DNA from: Apricaphanius iberus
Taxonomy: Eukaryota > Chordata > Actinopteri > Cyprinodontiformes > Aphaniidae
Direction: 5' to 3'
NCBI GenBank assembly: GCA_028564705.1
Contig: JAPXFQ010000916.1
Coordinates: 248,001 to 312,000, forward strand
Length of the DNA: 64,000 nucleotides
A program made the position numbers and the translations under genes. Shown one piece after another: positions 46,912-58,759 of the stretch. Numbering within the stretch: the stretch's first letter is position 1; each line of letters opens with the position of its first letter. A model generated the notes under the pieces. The model did no database searches. It saw only the letters and a list, made by a program, of their open reading frames with translations, and was not told where the DNA came from.

Positions 46912-49900
46912 TCACACTTCTGCTTGATTCTCCTCCTGCTGAGTGTCCTGTGCTCCTGCTGCAGTCTCTGCCAGCTTCGCCTGAGCTCTTCGACGCTCTG
47001 CCTCAGTTATCGTCATCGGGTGGAGGGGGAAAAATCCAGACAAACCTGTTGAGACAAAAAATAAACATATTTTTAAACTTCAGGAGATGATACATAAATA
47101 TTCACAGTGCCTTAAAAAATACAGTATGTATGCACATTGACTTTCTTTGCGTTTGCTCATGTTTCAACCACAAACGGCAATGCGTTTTATTGATAATTAA
47201 TGAGTAAGAGCAACTCAAAAGTAGTGCAAGGGAAATGATACATCTTTTTATACATAAATATCACATAATTGTACAGCAGCCTTTTACTTAAAACCATGAA
47301 AAATCTGACACAATCATTCAGAAATCCAGCGAATCTAATCTCACAATAAATGCAGCTGTTATGAGGTTTGTTAGAGAACAGAGGAAGAGGAAGAAAAGAA
47401 TCATGAAGACCAGGGAACAGACAAACTGCCCTATCTGCCTGTGAAAACCAGATATTTTTTCATACCATGATATAAGCCAAATGATGTGATCCATATACAG
47501 GTGCTGGCCAGTAAATTAGAATATCATCAAAAAGTTGAATTATTTCAATAATTCCATTCAAAACGTGAAACTTGTAAATTATATTCATGCAATGCACACA
47601 GATCAATGTATTTCCAATGTTTATTTCTTTTAATTTTGATATTTATAAGTGACAACTAATGAAAACTCCAAATTTGGTATCTCAAAAAATTAGAATATTT
47701 TAAAGGCCAATGAAAAAATGTTTTTTTTTAAATGTTGGCCAACTGAAAAGAATGAACATGAAAAGAATGTGCATGTATAGCACTCAATACTTAGTCGGGG
47801 CTCCTTTTGCCTCCATCACTGCAGTAATGCGGCGTGGCATGGACTCCATCAGTCTGTGGCACTGCTCAGGTGTTATGAGAGCCCAGGTTGCTCTGATAGT
47901 CGTCTTCAGCTCCTCTGCATTGTTGGGTCTAGCGTATTGCATCTTCCGCTTCACAATACCCCATAGATTTTCTATGGGGTTAAGGTCAGGCGAGTTTGCT
48001 GGCCAATCAAGGACAGGGATACCATGGTCCTTGAACCAGGTACTGGTGGTTTTGACACTGTGTGCAGGTGCCAAGTCCTGTTGAAAAGTGAAGTCTGCAT
48101 CCCCATAAAGTTGGTCAGCAGCAGGAAGCATGAAGTGCTCTAAAACTTCCTGGTAGACGGCTGCATTGACCTTGGACCTCAGGAAACAGAGTGGGCCAAC
48201 ACCGGCAGATGACATGGCACGCCACACCATCACTGACGGTGGAAACTTTACACTGGACCTCATGCAACGTGGATTCTGTGCTTCTCCGCTCTTCCTCCGG
48301 ACTCTGGGTCCTTGATTTCCAAAGGAAATGCAAAAATTGCTTTCATCAGAAAACATAACTTTGGACCAATCAGCAGCAGTCCAGTCCTTTTTGTCCTTGG
48401 CCCAGGCGAGACGCTTCTTACGCTGTTTCTTGTTCAAGAGTGTCTTGACACACGGAATGCGATAGCTGAATCCTATGTCTTTCATGAGTCTCTTCGTGGT
48501 GGTTCTTGAAGCGCTGACTACAGCTGCAGTCCACTCTTTGTGGATCTCCCCCACATTTTTGAATGGGTTTGTCATCACAATTCTCTGCAGGGTGCGCTTA
48601 TCCCTAGAGCTTGTACACTTTTTTCTACCACATTTTTTCCGTCCCTTCTCCTGTCCGTTAATGTGCTTGGACACAGAGCTCTGCGAAAAGCCAGCTTCTT
48701 TAGCAATCACCTTTTGTGTCTTGCCCTCCTTGTACAAGGTGTCAATGGTCGTCTTTTGGACAGCTGTTAAGTCAGAAGTCTTCCCCATGATTGTGGAGCC
48801 TTCAGAACAAGACTGAGGGACCTTTTAAAGGCCTTTGCAGGTGTTTTGAGTTAATCAGCTGATTAGAGTGGCACCAGGTGTCTTCTATATTGAGCCTTTT
48901 CAGAATATTCTAATTTTCTGAGATACTGAATTTGGTGTTTTCATTAGCTGTCAGTTGTAATAATAAAAATGAAAATTACTAAACACTTGAAATATATCAC
49001 TATGTGTGGAAGGAAAGTATACAGTATAGAAGTTTCACGTTTTGAATGGAATTACTGAAATAATTCAACTTTTTGATGATATTCTAATTTACTGGCCAGC
49101 ACCTGTAAAGTTTCAACATGAATTAAATCTAACTGATGTGTACAAAAACATAAATTTCCAAACATTCATGTTTGAAACAAAACCTAACACTTTAGGTGCA
49201 ACATCATATAAAAAAAAAAAAAAAAAATCAAAGGTGTCTTTAACTACAACTGCTTTGATAGTTTAGTGAACTTTATTGCCTTGACTTAATCTTTTAAACC
49301 AGCCCAATAAAAAGGTGCTTTAGGTAATGTTGAATGTGCACAGATACATGAGAGAAATATATAAAAGGAAATAGGCTACAAGGAACTCAAACAAGGGTCA
49401 ATAAAATAAGGAACATCAATGCACTGTCTAAAGTCCAAGTGAAGATAAAAAGTTGTGTAGGGACGTCCTTGATTAAACAATTCCTTATGAATAGAGCCAA
49501 TTCGATGACCCAGCAAAACATTAATAAAACTTGTCACATTTTGAAACTCGTGCCAAAGAAAGTGAACACATACCTAGAAGTTTGGCCACAGGTTTGGTTG
49601 GGTGTGCACCGCAACCGATCCAGTACTTGATCCGGTCAAAGTTGAAACTGACAAGCTTCTCATTGTAGATGTTAGGAAGGGGGTCGTAGGTGCCCAGCTG
49701 CTCGATGTATTTACCATCCCTTGCCCTCTTGTTGTAAGCTGCCACAATACGATAAAAGGGTCGGTTGGCTTGTTTGTGGCCTGCGAGAGCGAACCGGATG
49801 ACAACGTAGCCACCGTGGTACTTCTTCAGCAGGAGGGACGCTGAAGGAGGACATCAGTATAAAAATTATCGTCACAACAAATCATGCTTCTTGCATCTGT

Positions 49901-51751
49901 AATAAAGTTCACTGCATCAGTGACTTTACATTTTTATATTTAAATGTAAAAGATTTCCTATAGTTTATAGTAAATGCATCTGGGAATTTTTTTTTTTTTG
50001 CCAAACAGGTGCAACTTTTGATGCCATTTCGAGCAACCATTGCTCATCAATGACTCACCAGTAACTGATGAACAATACTAAACGGGATAACAAATATTAC
50101 TCAAAAGCCTTAGCAAAAGACAATGCTCCAATAAGATGCTTAGACTAAAAAAAAAAATCACTTTCTTGTCTTAGTGTGTTTCTTATCTCACTGATCAATA
50201 TCCTGTGGTATTTTAGTTATTTCATAGATGAGGAGATTAATGAACAACTTATTAATCAATACTGTAAGGTGAACGCTAATATTTATTATCAGAGGCTGGG
50301 TCTGCAAATTGGGGCAGTTAGTGGCACTGTTGCATTGCAGGAAGAAGGTCCTGAGTTTGGATCATAACCTGAAGTCCTTCTGCATGGAGCTTGTATGTTC
50401 TCCCAGTGATGGCATGGACTTATCTTGGTATTCCATCTTCTTCTCAGTACAAAACATGACTGTAGGTTAATTGGTGTCCGTAAACTGCCCTGAGGTATGA
50501 GTATGAACTTTGTATCTTTTTTCCTGTGATGGACGGTTAGAGATAGGCAGCAGGCCCCCACCTGACAATTCAAGGTTTACCATAGACAAAGGGGCTGATT
50601 TATCAAGATCCCTGATAACGACCGCAAAATTGCATGGGGCGCTAAAAATTTGCACTAGTGGGTTGTCCTTAATTTGCGGGTGATTTACTAAGATTGCGTG
50701 AACAATTCTCAACATGCGGAAGAAGCAGTATTCAAATGAGGAGTTTGCAGCTGCTAATGCGAGCTGCACTACAGGTACAGAGAGGAGGAATAATGTGCAT
50801 GGATCCATGATGCGTCTTTGGCACAAAAATTATGCTAAAATGCTTTTAATTCTGTTTTTCGTTTCTCAGTAATAAATGTAATTCATGCGGTGTATATGCA
50901 CTGCTCTCTGCTGCATGCATACATCGTATTAGACTGATTCAAAATGCAGCATGTCTAAATTTTGTTTTTAAAATGTCATATTTTGCCAATTATCATTCTG
51001 GTATTGTATATGATTACTACAATTTTTAATTGGACTCCAGGAAGGTAATACACTAAGTGAGAAACTAATGAGGATCCACTAGGATCATGTGCGCTCAGCG
51101 CATCTTCACCAGGTGGAGGCGTGATGAGCGCGCAGTGAGTGATCATGCATCTTTGGGAAGAAAACTTCAGGTTTATGGCCATTAGAGTGTTAATTACTCT
51201 TTGTTTATATTGTGTGTGAATGAAATTTTTTGTTTGTCCATAATATGTTGAATGTGGTAGCGCAAAATTAAGACATGCTTTTAAGAAGTGCTAAAAATAG
51301 ACGCCACAAAAGCCGGCAGAAAATTTTTTATGCTTAGTAAATCACACTGCGCCTGGAACGCCTACGTCTTTGCCTATTTTCCACCCAATATTTTGCGTCT
51401 TCTTACAGAAATGCCCAGATTGCATATTCATCAAGGGCAAAAGCGCTAAATGGATTGCGTGCGTCTTGCTGTGAGTTTGACAGGTGCTGGGTTTAACAAG
51501 CGCAAACTGTTGATAAATCAGGCCCATAGTATTTTAAAAGACTACTGTAAATGTTGAATACGCACATTTACAATACTCTCAGTTAGTTATTGTTTGCACT
51601 GCATTAAAAGCAACAGAACACTTACATGTTTATATATTTTAAAAACCAAAAAGACAGGGTGAATGTTTAAGTACCTAAATATATGTGAGCCTCAGACTTG
51701 GATGAATAGATATTCAAGTATCTATACTTGAGGTAGATATTATATATATTA

Positions 51752-51792
<41 letters not shown>

Positions 51793-53910
51793 CTGGAGCC
51801 CTTGCCATTTGATGCTATTCATTAATGACTTACATTTAATAAAGATCGTAATCAATTAATAAAATTAATAAACCCTTAGTTTCACAAACATTTTTACCAT
51901 TACTCAAAGTTATCAAACAAGTAGACAACAACAACAAAAAGTCCTGAGTAACCACAGTAAATACGGCCCAGGGCTGTAGCATTGTTGCTACTGAGGTTGG
52001 ATGATTTTGTAGTACAGAGTAAAAAGTTGCATTATGAGCATTAGAGGAAAAACAAAAAGGGGTATAATGTGTTTCATACTAAACATGTGGCTCTTTCATC
52101 TATCTCATGATTCTCAGATTTTTGCTATTTCAGTTTAAATGCGGTTTTTCATTATCTTAACATTCTAAAGATGCATCTACTTTTTTAAATATACATCATT
52201 ATTTTGTTACTCATTAAATCATTCATATATAATAAGCTGAGTAAAGAGGCTACATTATCCCATAAACCTTAGCAAAACAAAATTAAAAATGTATTGTGTG
52301 ACCAGCTCATATCGGGTCCCTACAACAAAATCATCTCTGCTCTTATTTTGGTCTGACAGTCAAAGACCCATACTGGCCATGAGATGAAATCAGGCACCCA
52401 AGGTAAAAGAAAACTGTGCACATGAGGTGCAAACAGATATTAGTCTTAAATAACTCACTGGGGTGTAAAAAGCAATAAAAACTCCTGTCTGTCACATAAA
52501 GATTGCTCTCCCGAAGACTTGCCACTCATTGGATATCTACCCCCTATCCCCCCTCCATACAATATTTCTTAATCCGATCTACTACACAAATCACATAGTC
52601 ACCTATTTTGGATTCAAAATGCCCTGAAAGTTGAGTGACTTTCATGTTTGACGGTTTTTTTGTGGTTTTGGCTCTTTGAATCCAACCTTTTGTTTTCATT
52701 ATTATGATGCTTTAATTCCTATGCACTTTAATAACTAATATTATTTTTTCCCCTTTTTTAATTCAACACAGTCTGATGTAAATAAAAACAAGTATTACAA
52801 GTCCAATTAATAACATTTGGGAGCAAGAATAATTGTTGGTTTGATTAAAGGTTATAATTTACCATGTTTTATACAAATACTTGATCCAAACAAATGCAAT
52901 AGGTGTAGGAATTCTTAGTTTCTAAATTAAATTTGAGTGCTTTTAATGATTATTTAAGATATTAATTCATTAAAATACTTAAATAGGAAGAACATTTTTC
53001 TGATATGCAAAATCAGACACTGGTGTACTAGTCAAGTCAAAGTTCAGCCAGATAGAGTTCACAAATGAGTTTGATACCCAAGGAGCATAATAAATTAGGG
53101 TGGTAGATAGTCTTACTCCCTTGCAGGTGCAAAACAACATCCAGTGACGAATCAGTAAAGTTCATGCTGCTAAAGTTCATTAGCATGAAAAACTAAATAG
53201 ACAACATTGCACAGCCATCAGATTGATAAAGTCATATGATAATAGACTTTAGTTAAATTTTGCACCATTTTCAAAATCAAAACAGATTTCTATTTCGTAT
53301 GGATGCCAATGCTGTCAAATGATGTCAAACTTCTATCTCCCCAAAAGAAAAATGTATTTCTTTTAAATTCATACAGTTTTTGACACTTTTGAAAAGTTTT
53401 TTTTATTAATGAAAAACTGAAAGATGAGAAGGGTGACCAATATAGCTGATTCTGATTCTTACAAGAAAAAAAAAATGAATAGGTTTGTAGAGAATGTTAG
53501 TGTTGTTATTCTCCTTCTGTTTATGTACGGTCTCTCCAGATACTCCAGGTTTCCTTATTACAGTCAAAGTGTATATTTAAACAAGTGACTGTTTAGCACA
53601 GTTGTGTCATCTGTTGCTCACTGACTACTAGATACATGAAACTATATTCATTTGTATAAAGTGATTTAAAAAAATAAAAATAATTTTAGTTAAATGTTCT
53701 GTGGGTGTGATATTATCGTCATGTGTAAGGACCTGCTTGATGAAAAAGTAGCCTAGTTCAAAATAAAGGATACATTTTTAGTATTATTTTTTATTATTAT
53801 TATATTTTGCACTGTACTGTAACTCTGCAATACACTATATTAAACCTCGGCCTAAGTACTGCTGTCATCGCACAAGGGAATTAAATTGTATACTCACATA
53901 AATGCACCAT
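46912..53910 (-). CDS. MRPS16: Mitochondrial ribosomal protein S16 (bS16m)
   Basis: Three minus-strand exons, 53910-53898, 49840-49574 and 47045-46912, splice in phase with GT-AG borders (13+267+134 = 414 nt) to give 137 residues, exactly the human length. The product is a small-subunit protein of the mitochondrial ribosome, homologous to bacterial bS16, needed for assembly of the 28S subunit. The bS16 core is clear: [68 protein letters not shown]. The MVHL start matches mammals. The C-terminal extension ([19 protein letters not shown]...) is Ala/Glu/Gln-rich, as in other vertebrates. Intron 1 (4.06 kb) holds a TIR element and a SINE copy; intron 2 (2.5 kb) holds a Tc1-like transposon in the same orientation. 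The mucin lies downstream on the same strand. Confidence 0.97.
47498..49105 (-). mobile_element. Full-length Tc1-like DNA transposon (1608 bp)
   Basis: The element starts CAGGTGCTGGCCAGTAAATT and ends with its inverse, and is flanked by TA dinucleotides at 47496-47497 and 49106-49107, the Tc1/mariner target. The outermost ~76 bp of the two ends differ at only one position. Similarity continues inward for about 210 bp to a second conserved block (atctcaaaaaattagaatat near 47680), the IR/DR layout of fish Tc1 elements such as Sleeping Beauty. It encloses an uninterrupted transposase gene. It sits in MRPS16 intron 2. The low divergence of the ends suggests a recent insertion. Confidence 0.93.
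47784..48788 (-). CDS. Tc1-like DD34E transposase
   Basis: An uninterrupted 334-residue frame of the family's usual length (about 340 aa) encodes a cut-and-paste transposase that binds the element's inverted repeats and catalyses excision and TA-targeted insertion. The N-terminus ([19 protein letters not shown]...[11 protein letters not shown]) is a paired-like helix-turn-helix region, followed by a GRKKC basic linker and a second DNA-binding segment (about 60-115). The catalytic triad is complete: Asp in MFSDESNF, Asp in FQQDLAPAH, and Glu in NPIENLW exactly 34 residues later. The C-terminus matches the family ([19 protein letters not shown]). The ATG at 48788 has good context and follows the 5' repeat. 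Nothing in the reading frame looks broken, so activity is possible but unproven. Confidence 0.93.
   Translation of the reverse strand: MGKTSDLTAVQKTTIDTLYKEGKTQKVIAKEAGFSQSSVSKHINGQEKGRKKCGRKKCTSSRDKRTLQRIVMTNPFKNVGEIHKEWTAAVVSASRTTTKRLMKDIGFSYRIPCVKTLLNKKQRKKRLAWAKDKKDWTAADWSKVMFSDESNFCISFGNQGPRVRRKSGEAQNPRCMRSSVKFPPSVMVWRAMSSAGVGPLCFLRSKVNAAVYQEVLEHFMLPAADQLYGDADFTFQQDLAPAHSVKTTSTWFKDHGIPVLDWPANSPDLNPIENLWGIVKRKMQYARPNNAEELKTTIRATWALITPEQCHRLMESMPRRITAVMEAKGAPTKY
50288..50560 (+). repeat. Dispersed fish tRNA-like repeat, plus orientation
   Basis: The copy starts with a head resembling 'ggcacagtggcg...gcactgttgc' (here gggcagttagtggcactgtt) and continues with 'gaagaaggtcctgagttt', 'tgcatggagcttgtatgttc' and 'taggttaattggtgtccgta'. 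These are hallmarks of the same family as 17837-18035. It is degenerate and lies in MRPS16 intron 1, directly before another element. Confidence 0.7.
50591..51525. mobile_element. Non-autonomous TIR element, about 0.94 kb
   Basis: GGGGCTGATTTATCAA at the left is mirrored at the right by the reverse complement GGGCCTGATTTATCAA (one mismatch in 16). Subterminal motifs such as gatttactaagattgcgtg and cttagtaaatcacactgcgc are also inverted relative to each other. Fish PIF/Harbinger-type MITEs have ends of this kind. No coding frame. It lies in MRPS16 intron 1. Confidence 0.7.
51737..51787. repeat. TA microsatellite
   Basis: An almost pure run of TA/TATATTA units. A second short TA run lies at about 55255-55275. 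Both are simple repeats prone to length change. Confidence 0.9.
51788..53897 (-). other. MRPS16 intron 1, remaining part
   Basis: AT-rich intron sequence. I see no second gene, RNA gene or well-bounded mobile element here. Confidence 0.5.
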
Positions 53911-54360
53911 GATGTCCGGTGAAACAGCCTGCAAAAGGTAAGACATGCTAAGCTTAAACGTGCATACATGTTAAGGTAAATGTGTCAGTATGTAGTTTCC
54001 TGCACTAAACCTTGTTTTGTTTTAAAGACGGGGCTGCAAATGTCAATGCCCATAGCAAAATTATGGTCCAGCTCATAACAAACAGTTCTGAAACGTGAAA
54101 TAAAGTAATGGCATACCGGTCAGTACGTAGAATGATGCCGAGATGGCAGTCACAGCTTTTTACTTTCGATTTCTCGTTCTACGGCTGATAAAGTTGTGAA
54201 TTTTACTTGAATTTTTCATTCGAATAAGACAGTGTGACATTTGTCAGGGCGCAGCCATGTTTTTAGCGGAAGTTACGCAGCAGCGCCGTATTCGTCGTGT
54301 TTACCTCTTCTTTACGCCAGATGGCGCTATGGGACCGCTGACCCCTTACAAGCGCCCACC
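53911..54360 (-). promoter_or_regulatory. MRPS16 5' region
   Basis: The DNA immediately upstream of the MRPS16 start codon includes a GC-richer, CpG-containing block at about 54240-54360. That block has an ETS-type core (gcggaagttacg near 54267-54278) and a YY1-like gatggcg, a common pairing in housekeeping and mitochondrial-protein promoters. No TATA box is seen. The role is inferred from position and composition. Confidence 0.4.
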
Positions 54361-54399
54361 TCACAGATTGATGCAGAAATTCAAGGTTTGGTAATGCCG

Positions 54400-56400
54400 C
54401 TGCTCATGTTTCCGACTGAGATGCCCTTTTTGTTTCTCCGTGCTATTTATGCAACTTTAGTTTTAGAAAATCCAAACAAAGAAATTAAGTCAAGTTCTTT
54501 TAAAAAAAGGATTTTGGATGAGTACTCTAATTCCAAGGAGGAGTAAAATAAAGTGAAATGTTCTGTATTACCAAAAATCATTAAAGGGGAAAAATACTTA
54601 AATTGCTGTTAAATTTTAATATGTAGATCCAACATTTTGGTCAAATTGATTAGGAAAACAAAATTATGTTTGCCTTACAGACAGATACTTTTTTTAAAGG
54701 TTTGAGACAAGTGCCTACAGCCATTAAAATGATTTCCCCTTAATTTGGCGTAAGAGTATTTCTAAATCCAAGCAGACAACATATACAAGTTTGTTTTAAG
54801 GCAATCAACTATCCTACAGCATACTTTTCAAGGCAGTTCATTTTATTTATAAATCACCAATTCACAACACGTCATCTCAATGCACTTTCAAGGAAAAATA
54901 GTTTTTTTTTTCATGTCTTAGTTTTGCTGGTTAATCTGAATCAAACTTGATTACTTTCATTTTAGAATGAAAATCCAAATATTCCCCTTTTCAAAGAAAA
55001 AAATGTATTTTAAAAACTAAGACGGTGGCAGTTATTTCCCTCACATTACACTAATTAAGACTATGCATGATATTCCAACTCCTCTTACTTCCTTGTCAGT
55101 TTTTGTCCAGCCTGTGTTTTAACAGAAGTCAATATAGACAACTTTGTTTTTGCGATACAAAGAAGTACTTATTTGATGTGCATGTACTTTATTTTTAATT
55201 CAGACAATATCTTTAAAGTAAAGTATCAAACTGCTGTCAACGAAATCACAATCAGTATATATATATATATATATGCTATGTGATTTGCATATTGTCATTC
55301 ATCCACATATAACTATCATTTTGTCTGTTTTTTATTATTAATATTATCATTAATGTTGTTGCGGTTTTAGCTTATTCTAGAGTTATTAAAATTGCTGGTC
55401 TGTAATTACATTTAAAAGGATATTGCTGATCTTGGATCATTACACTGAAATGTAACACAATTTAAATTAAAAAAGGGACCAAACAGAAACAGGGAGTATC
55501 AGTTAAACTCGCCACTTTTGGCAACTACAGACCAATCGAATCAATAGGAGCCTCAAACCTTAATTGGCTCATTTTACCTGATGGCCCAGTTTACCTGATG
55601 TCATCCTATTTCAAAGTAGAGAACTTGTGTGCATTTGGTTTATGAACATTAACATGTTTTGTTCAGTTTAGGTTATATATCTGATAACAATTATGCCTAA
55701 GATAAATTTAAGCTCCTGGTTATATTTATTGTTAAACAACTGTTATTGTGAGTGTAATTGAAAAGCACATTGAGTTCCAAATCAAATTTCTTTTTGACTC
55801 TTGAAGAGATGAAAACAATGATACCTGTGTCTACTTATTAATTCAAGAGTCTTTGTTTGTGCCTCATGTTGTCCGAGTACAGACATTTCTTTTTTTTCCT
55901 TTTACTCTGCTGAGAGTCCAACGATCCTGCTACCACTCCCAGTCTTGGAACATGGTGATTTCACACTCCTGTTGTGTAAAGCTTGTTTTCCAGTGTGTGT
56001 GACAAACACATGGTTTTCGTGAGGAGAGGTCACACAAAAGAGATGGGCCCTTGTTTGTGATTCTGAAAATACCACCACGTCCCAGAGTGACTCCTTGCAC
56101 ACGAGGCCAGAAACGAGTTCAAATCATATCAAATAGACAAATGAAATAATGTAACTTAGTGATTTTAATGTACTTTTTATTAAAAACTAAACATTTAACT
56201 TTAAATTTTAGCAGTTGGGAATGAATAAGAAATAATCAGCAGATGTGTTCAAGTTATTTGAGAATAAGTTGATTATAAATTCATTAGGTAAAAGTAGTAG
56301 AAGTTGAATCGACAATTCTCACTGTATACCATTAATAATTTTAAATGTTTGGCACATCTTTTAAACCCTCCTTTAGGACTCACCCAAAATTCTTATTCTT
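54400..56400. other. Intergenic, no gene recognised
   Basis: Low-GC sequence with a short TA run at 55255-55275. Open frames are short and unsupported. Confidence 0.5.
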
Positions 56401-58100
56401 TCTCTTTCGTCTTTTCCCTTCAGGGTTCTCCACAGCAAATCATCTGTCTCCATTTAGTCCTATCATTTGCATCCTCTGCTCTCACACCAACTAATTTCAT
56501 GTCTTCTTTCACCACATCCATAAATCTCATTTTTGGTCTTCCTCTCTTCCTCCTTCCTGGTGGCTCCATCCTCAGCATCTTTCTACCAATATAAGTGTCA
56601 TCTCTCCACTGAACATGTCCAAACCATCTCAGTTTGGCCACCCTGGCCTTATTCCCAATACATCTAACATGAGCTGTCCCTCTGATCTACTAATTCCTGA
56701 TCCTATCCATTTTTGTCAATCCCAAAGATAATCTTAACATCTTGAGTTCTGCAACCTCCAGTTCTGCTTCCTGTCTTTTACTCATTGGTACTGTCTCTAA
56801 ACCATACAACATTGCTGGTCTCACTACTGTCTTGTACACCTTTCCCTTCATTCTTGATGAAACCATTTTATCACACATCACACCATTCCAACCAGCTTGC
56901 ACATGCTTCCTCACCTCTTTTCCACACTCTCCATTGCTTTGTACCGTTGACCCTTAGTACTTAAAGTTCTCTACTTTCTTCACTTCCATTCCCTGTAACA
57001 CCACCTTTCCACTTGAATCTTTCTCATTTACACAAGTTCTGTCTTGCTATGACTAATCTTCATTCCTTTCTTTTCCAGTGCATACCTCCATCTCTCTAGC
57101 TTTTCCTCCACCTCCGCCATGCTCTCACTGCAGATCACAAGTTCATCGGCAAACATCATAGTCCATGGAGATTCCTGTCTAACATTATTTGTCAGCCTAT
57201 CAATCACCAATGCAAACAAGAAGGGGCTCAAAGTTGATCCTGGATGCAGTCCCACCTCCACCTTGAACTCCTCTGCCACTCCTACAGCACACCTCACTGC
57301 TGTTTCACAGCTCTTATACATATCCTGCACCACTCACACTTCTCTGCCACTCTAGACTGCCTCATACAAAACCACAGCTCTTCTGTTGGCACCCTGTCAT
57401 ATGTTTTCTCTAAATCTACAAAGACACAATGCAGCTCCCTCTGGCCCTTTTCTTTTCCTCTCTATCAGCTTTCTTAAAGCAAAAAATTGCATCTGTACTA
57501 CTCTTTCTTGGAATGAAACCGTACAGCTGCTCAAAAAAAACTCACCTCTGCCTGAAGCCTAGCTTCCACCACTCTTTCCCACAGCTTCATTGTATGACTC
57601 GTTGGCTTTATTCCTCTGTAGTTCCCACAATTCTGTAGATCTCCCTAGTTCTTAAAAATTGGCACTAGGACACTTTTCCTCCATTCCTCAGGCATCTTCT
57701 CAGTCTTCAAGGTCTTGTTGAAGATATACCTTCATACAGGTATGTCATCAGGAGTAACTGCCTTCCCTATCTTCATTCTCTTCAAAGCTTTCCTTACTCC
57801 ATCCTTACTAATTTTAGCTACTACTACCTCTTCTACTCTACATTCTCTCTCATCATCAGCACTTCAAAGTACTCTTTCCATCTTCCCATCACATCTTGGC
57901 CCAATTCAGTATATTTCCATCCCTATCCTTGATCACCCTTACCTGTTGCACATCCTTTCCATCTCTGTCTCTCAGCCTCGCCAACCTATACAAATCATTC
58001 TCTCCCTCCTTACTATCCAACCTGGCATACAGGTCATCATACATCCTTTGTTTGGCCTTTGCTACCTCTACCTTCAACATACGCTTCATCTCCCTGTACT

Positions 58101-58759
58101 TGTTACAGGTGGTGAGACTCAGGCGCAGGACAAGACACAACTCAAAAATTCCAAATAAAAGTTTTAATAAACAACCAGCAAAATACAAAAGCAAACTGAA
58201 ACAAAACAAAAGCTATACTACACTAAAAATATCCTAACAAAAAACAACTTCAATGAGCGAAAAGTAACTACTAAATAAAAGCTTAACTGGGGTGCAGCAG
58301 ACTGTGAGGGAAGGGAAGTCCGGCGGGTGGCAGTGGCAGGTGGATCGCTGACAGGGTGATGGAGGGTGAGTGGTGAAGCTGTGGAGTCCCGGTGTAGGGG
58401 TCCAGGGAGTTTGCAGGGGGGCAGAGGGGAATGAAATCCAGACTTTTTCCTGTTCTTATCCACAGAGGTTAGAGGAGGGTTTGGAGGTCAGGGTGTGCAG
58501 AGTTCCAACTAAAGGAATAAAGAGAATGGTAAGTACTGGCACAAATATACAAACAGACTGATTTTGTGGTCAGACACTGACTGTTCAGCTTTACAGTCCG
58601 ACGAGGAACTGAAGTCCAGAGAGAAGCTTTATGCAGTGGAGAAGATCAGCCCCAGGTGCACTTAATCAGCTGATTGAAGACAATCCACCTGCCAAGCTGC
58701 CACCCACCTAAAGGGAACAGAGAGTGCACTACCTGGCTTCTGAGCCAGAGGGCATGACA
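58101..58759 (-). mobile_element. Solo LTR (probably Ty3/gypsy type)
   Basis: The segment begins TG and ends CA, has short imperfect inverted ends (TGTTACAG ... GGCATGACA), and is flanked by the exact 5-bp duplication GTACT (58096-58100 and 58760-58764). Removing it plus one GTACT restores continuous LINE sequence. On the minus strand it starts TGTCATGCCC and ends CTCACCACCTGTAACA, as fish gypsy LTRs often do. There are no internal genes, so it is the product of LTR-LTR recombination. Confidence 0.88.

Noticed and set aside
48312..48816. Plus-strand frames of up to 113 codons within the Tc1 element
   Set aside because: Antisense to the intact transposase gene.
54241..54546. 101-codon plus-strand frame beside MRPS16
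   Set aside because: It starts at a TTG codon, has no recognisable domain and overlaps the CpG-rich promoter; no splice or homology support.
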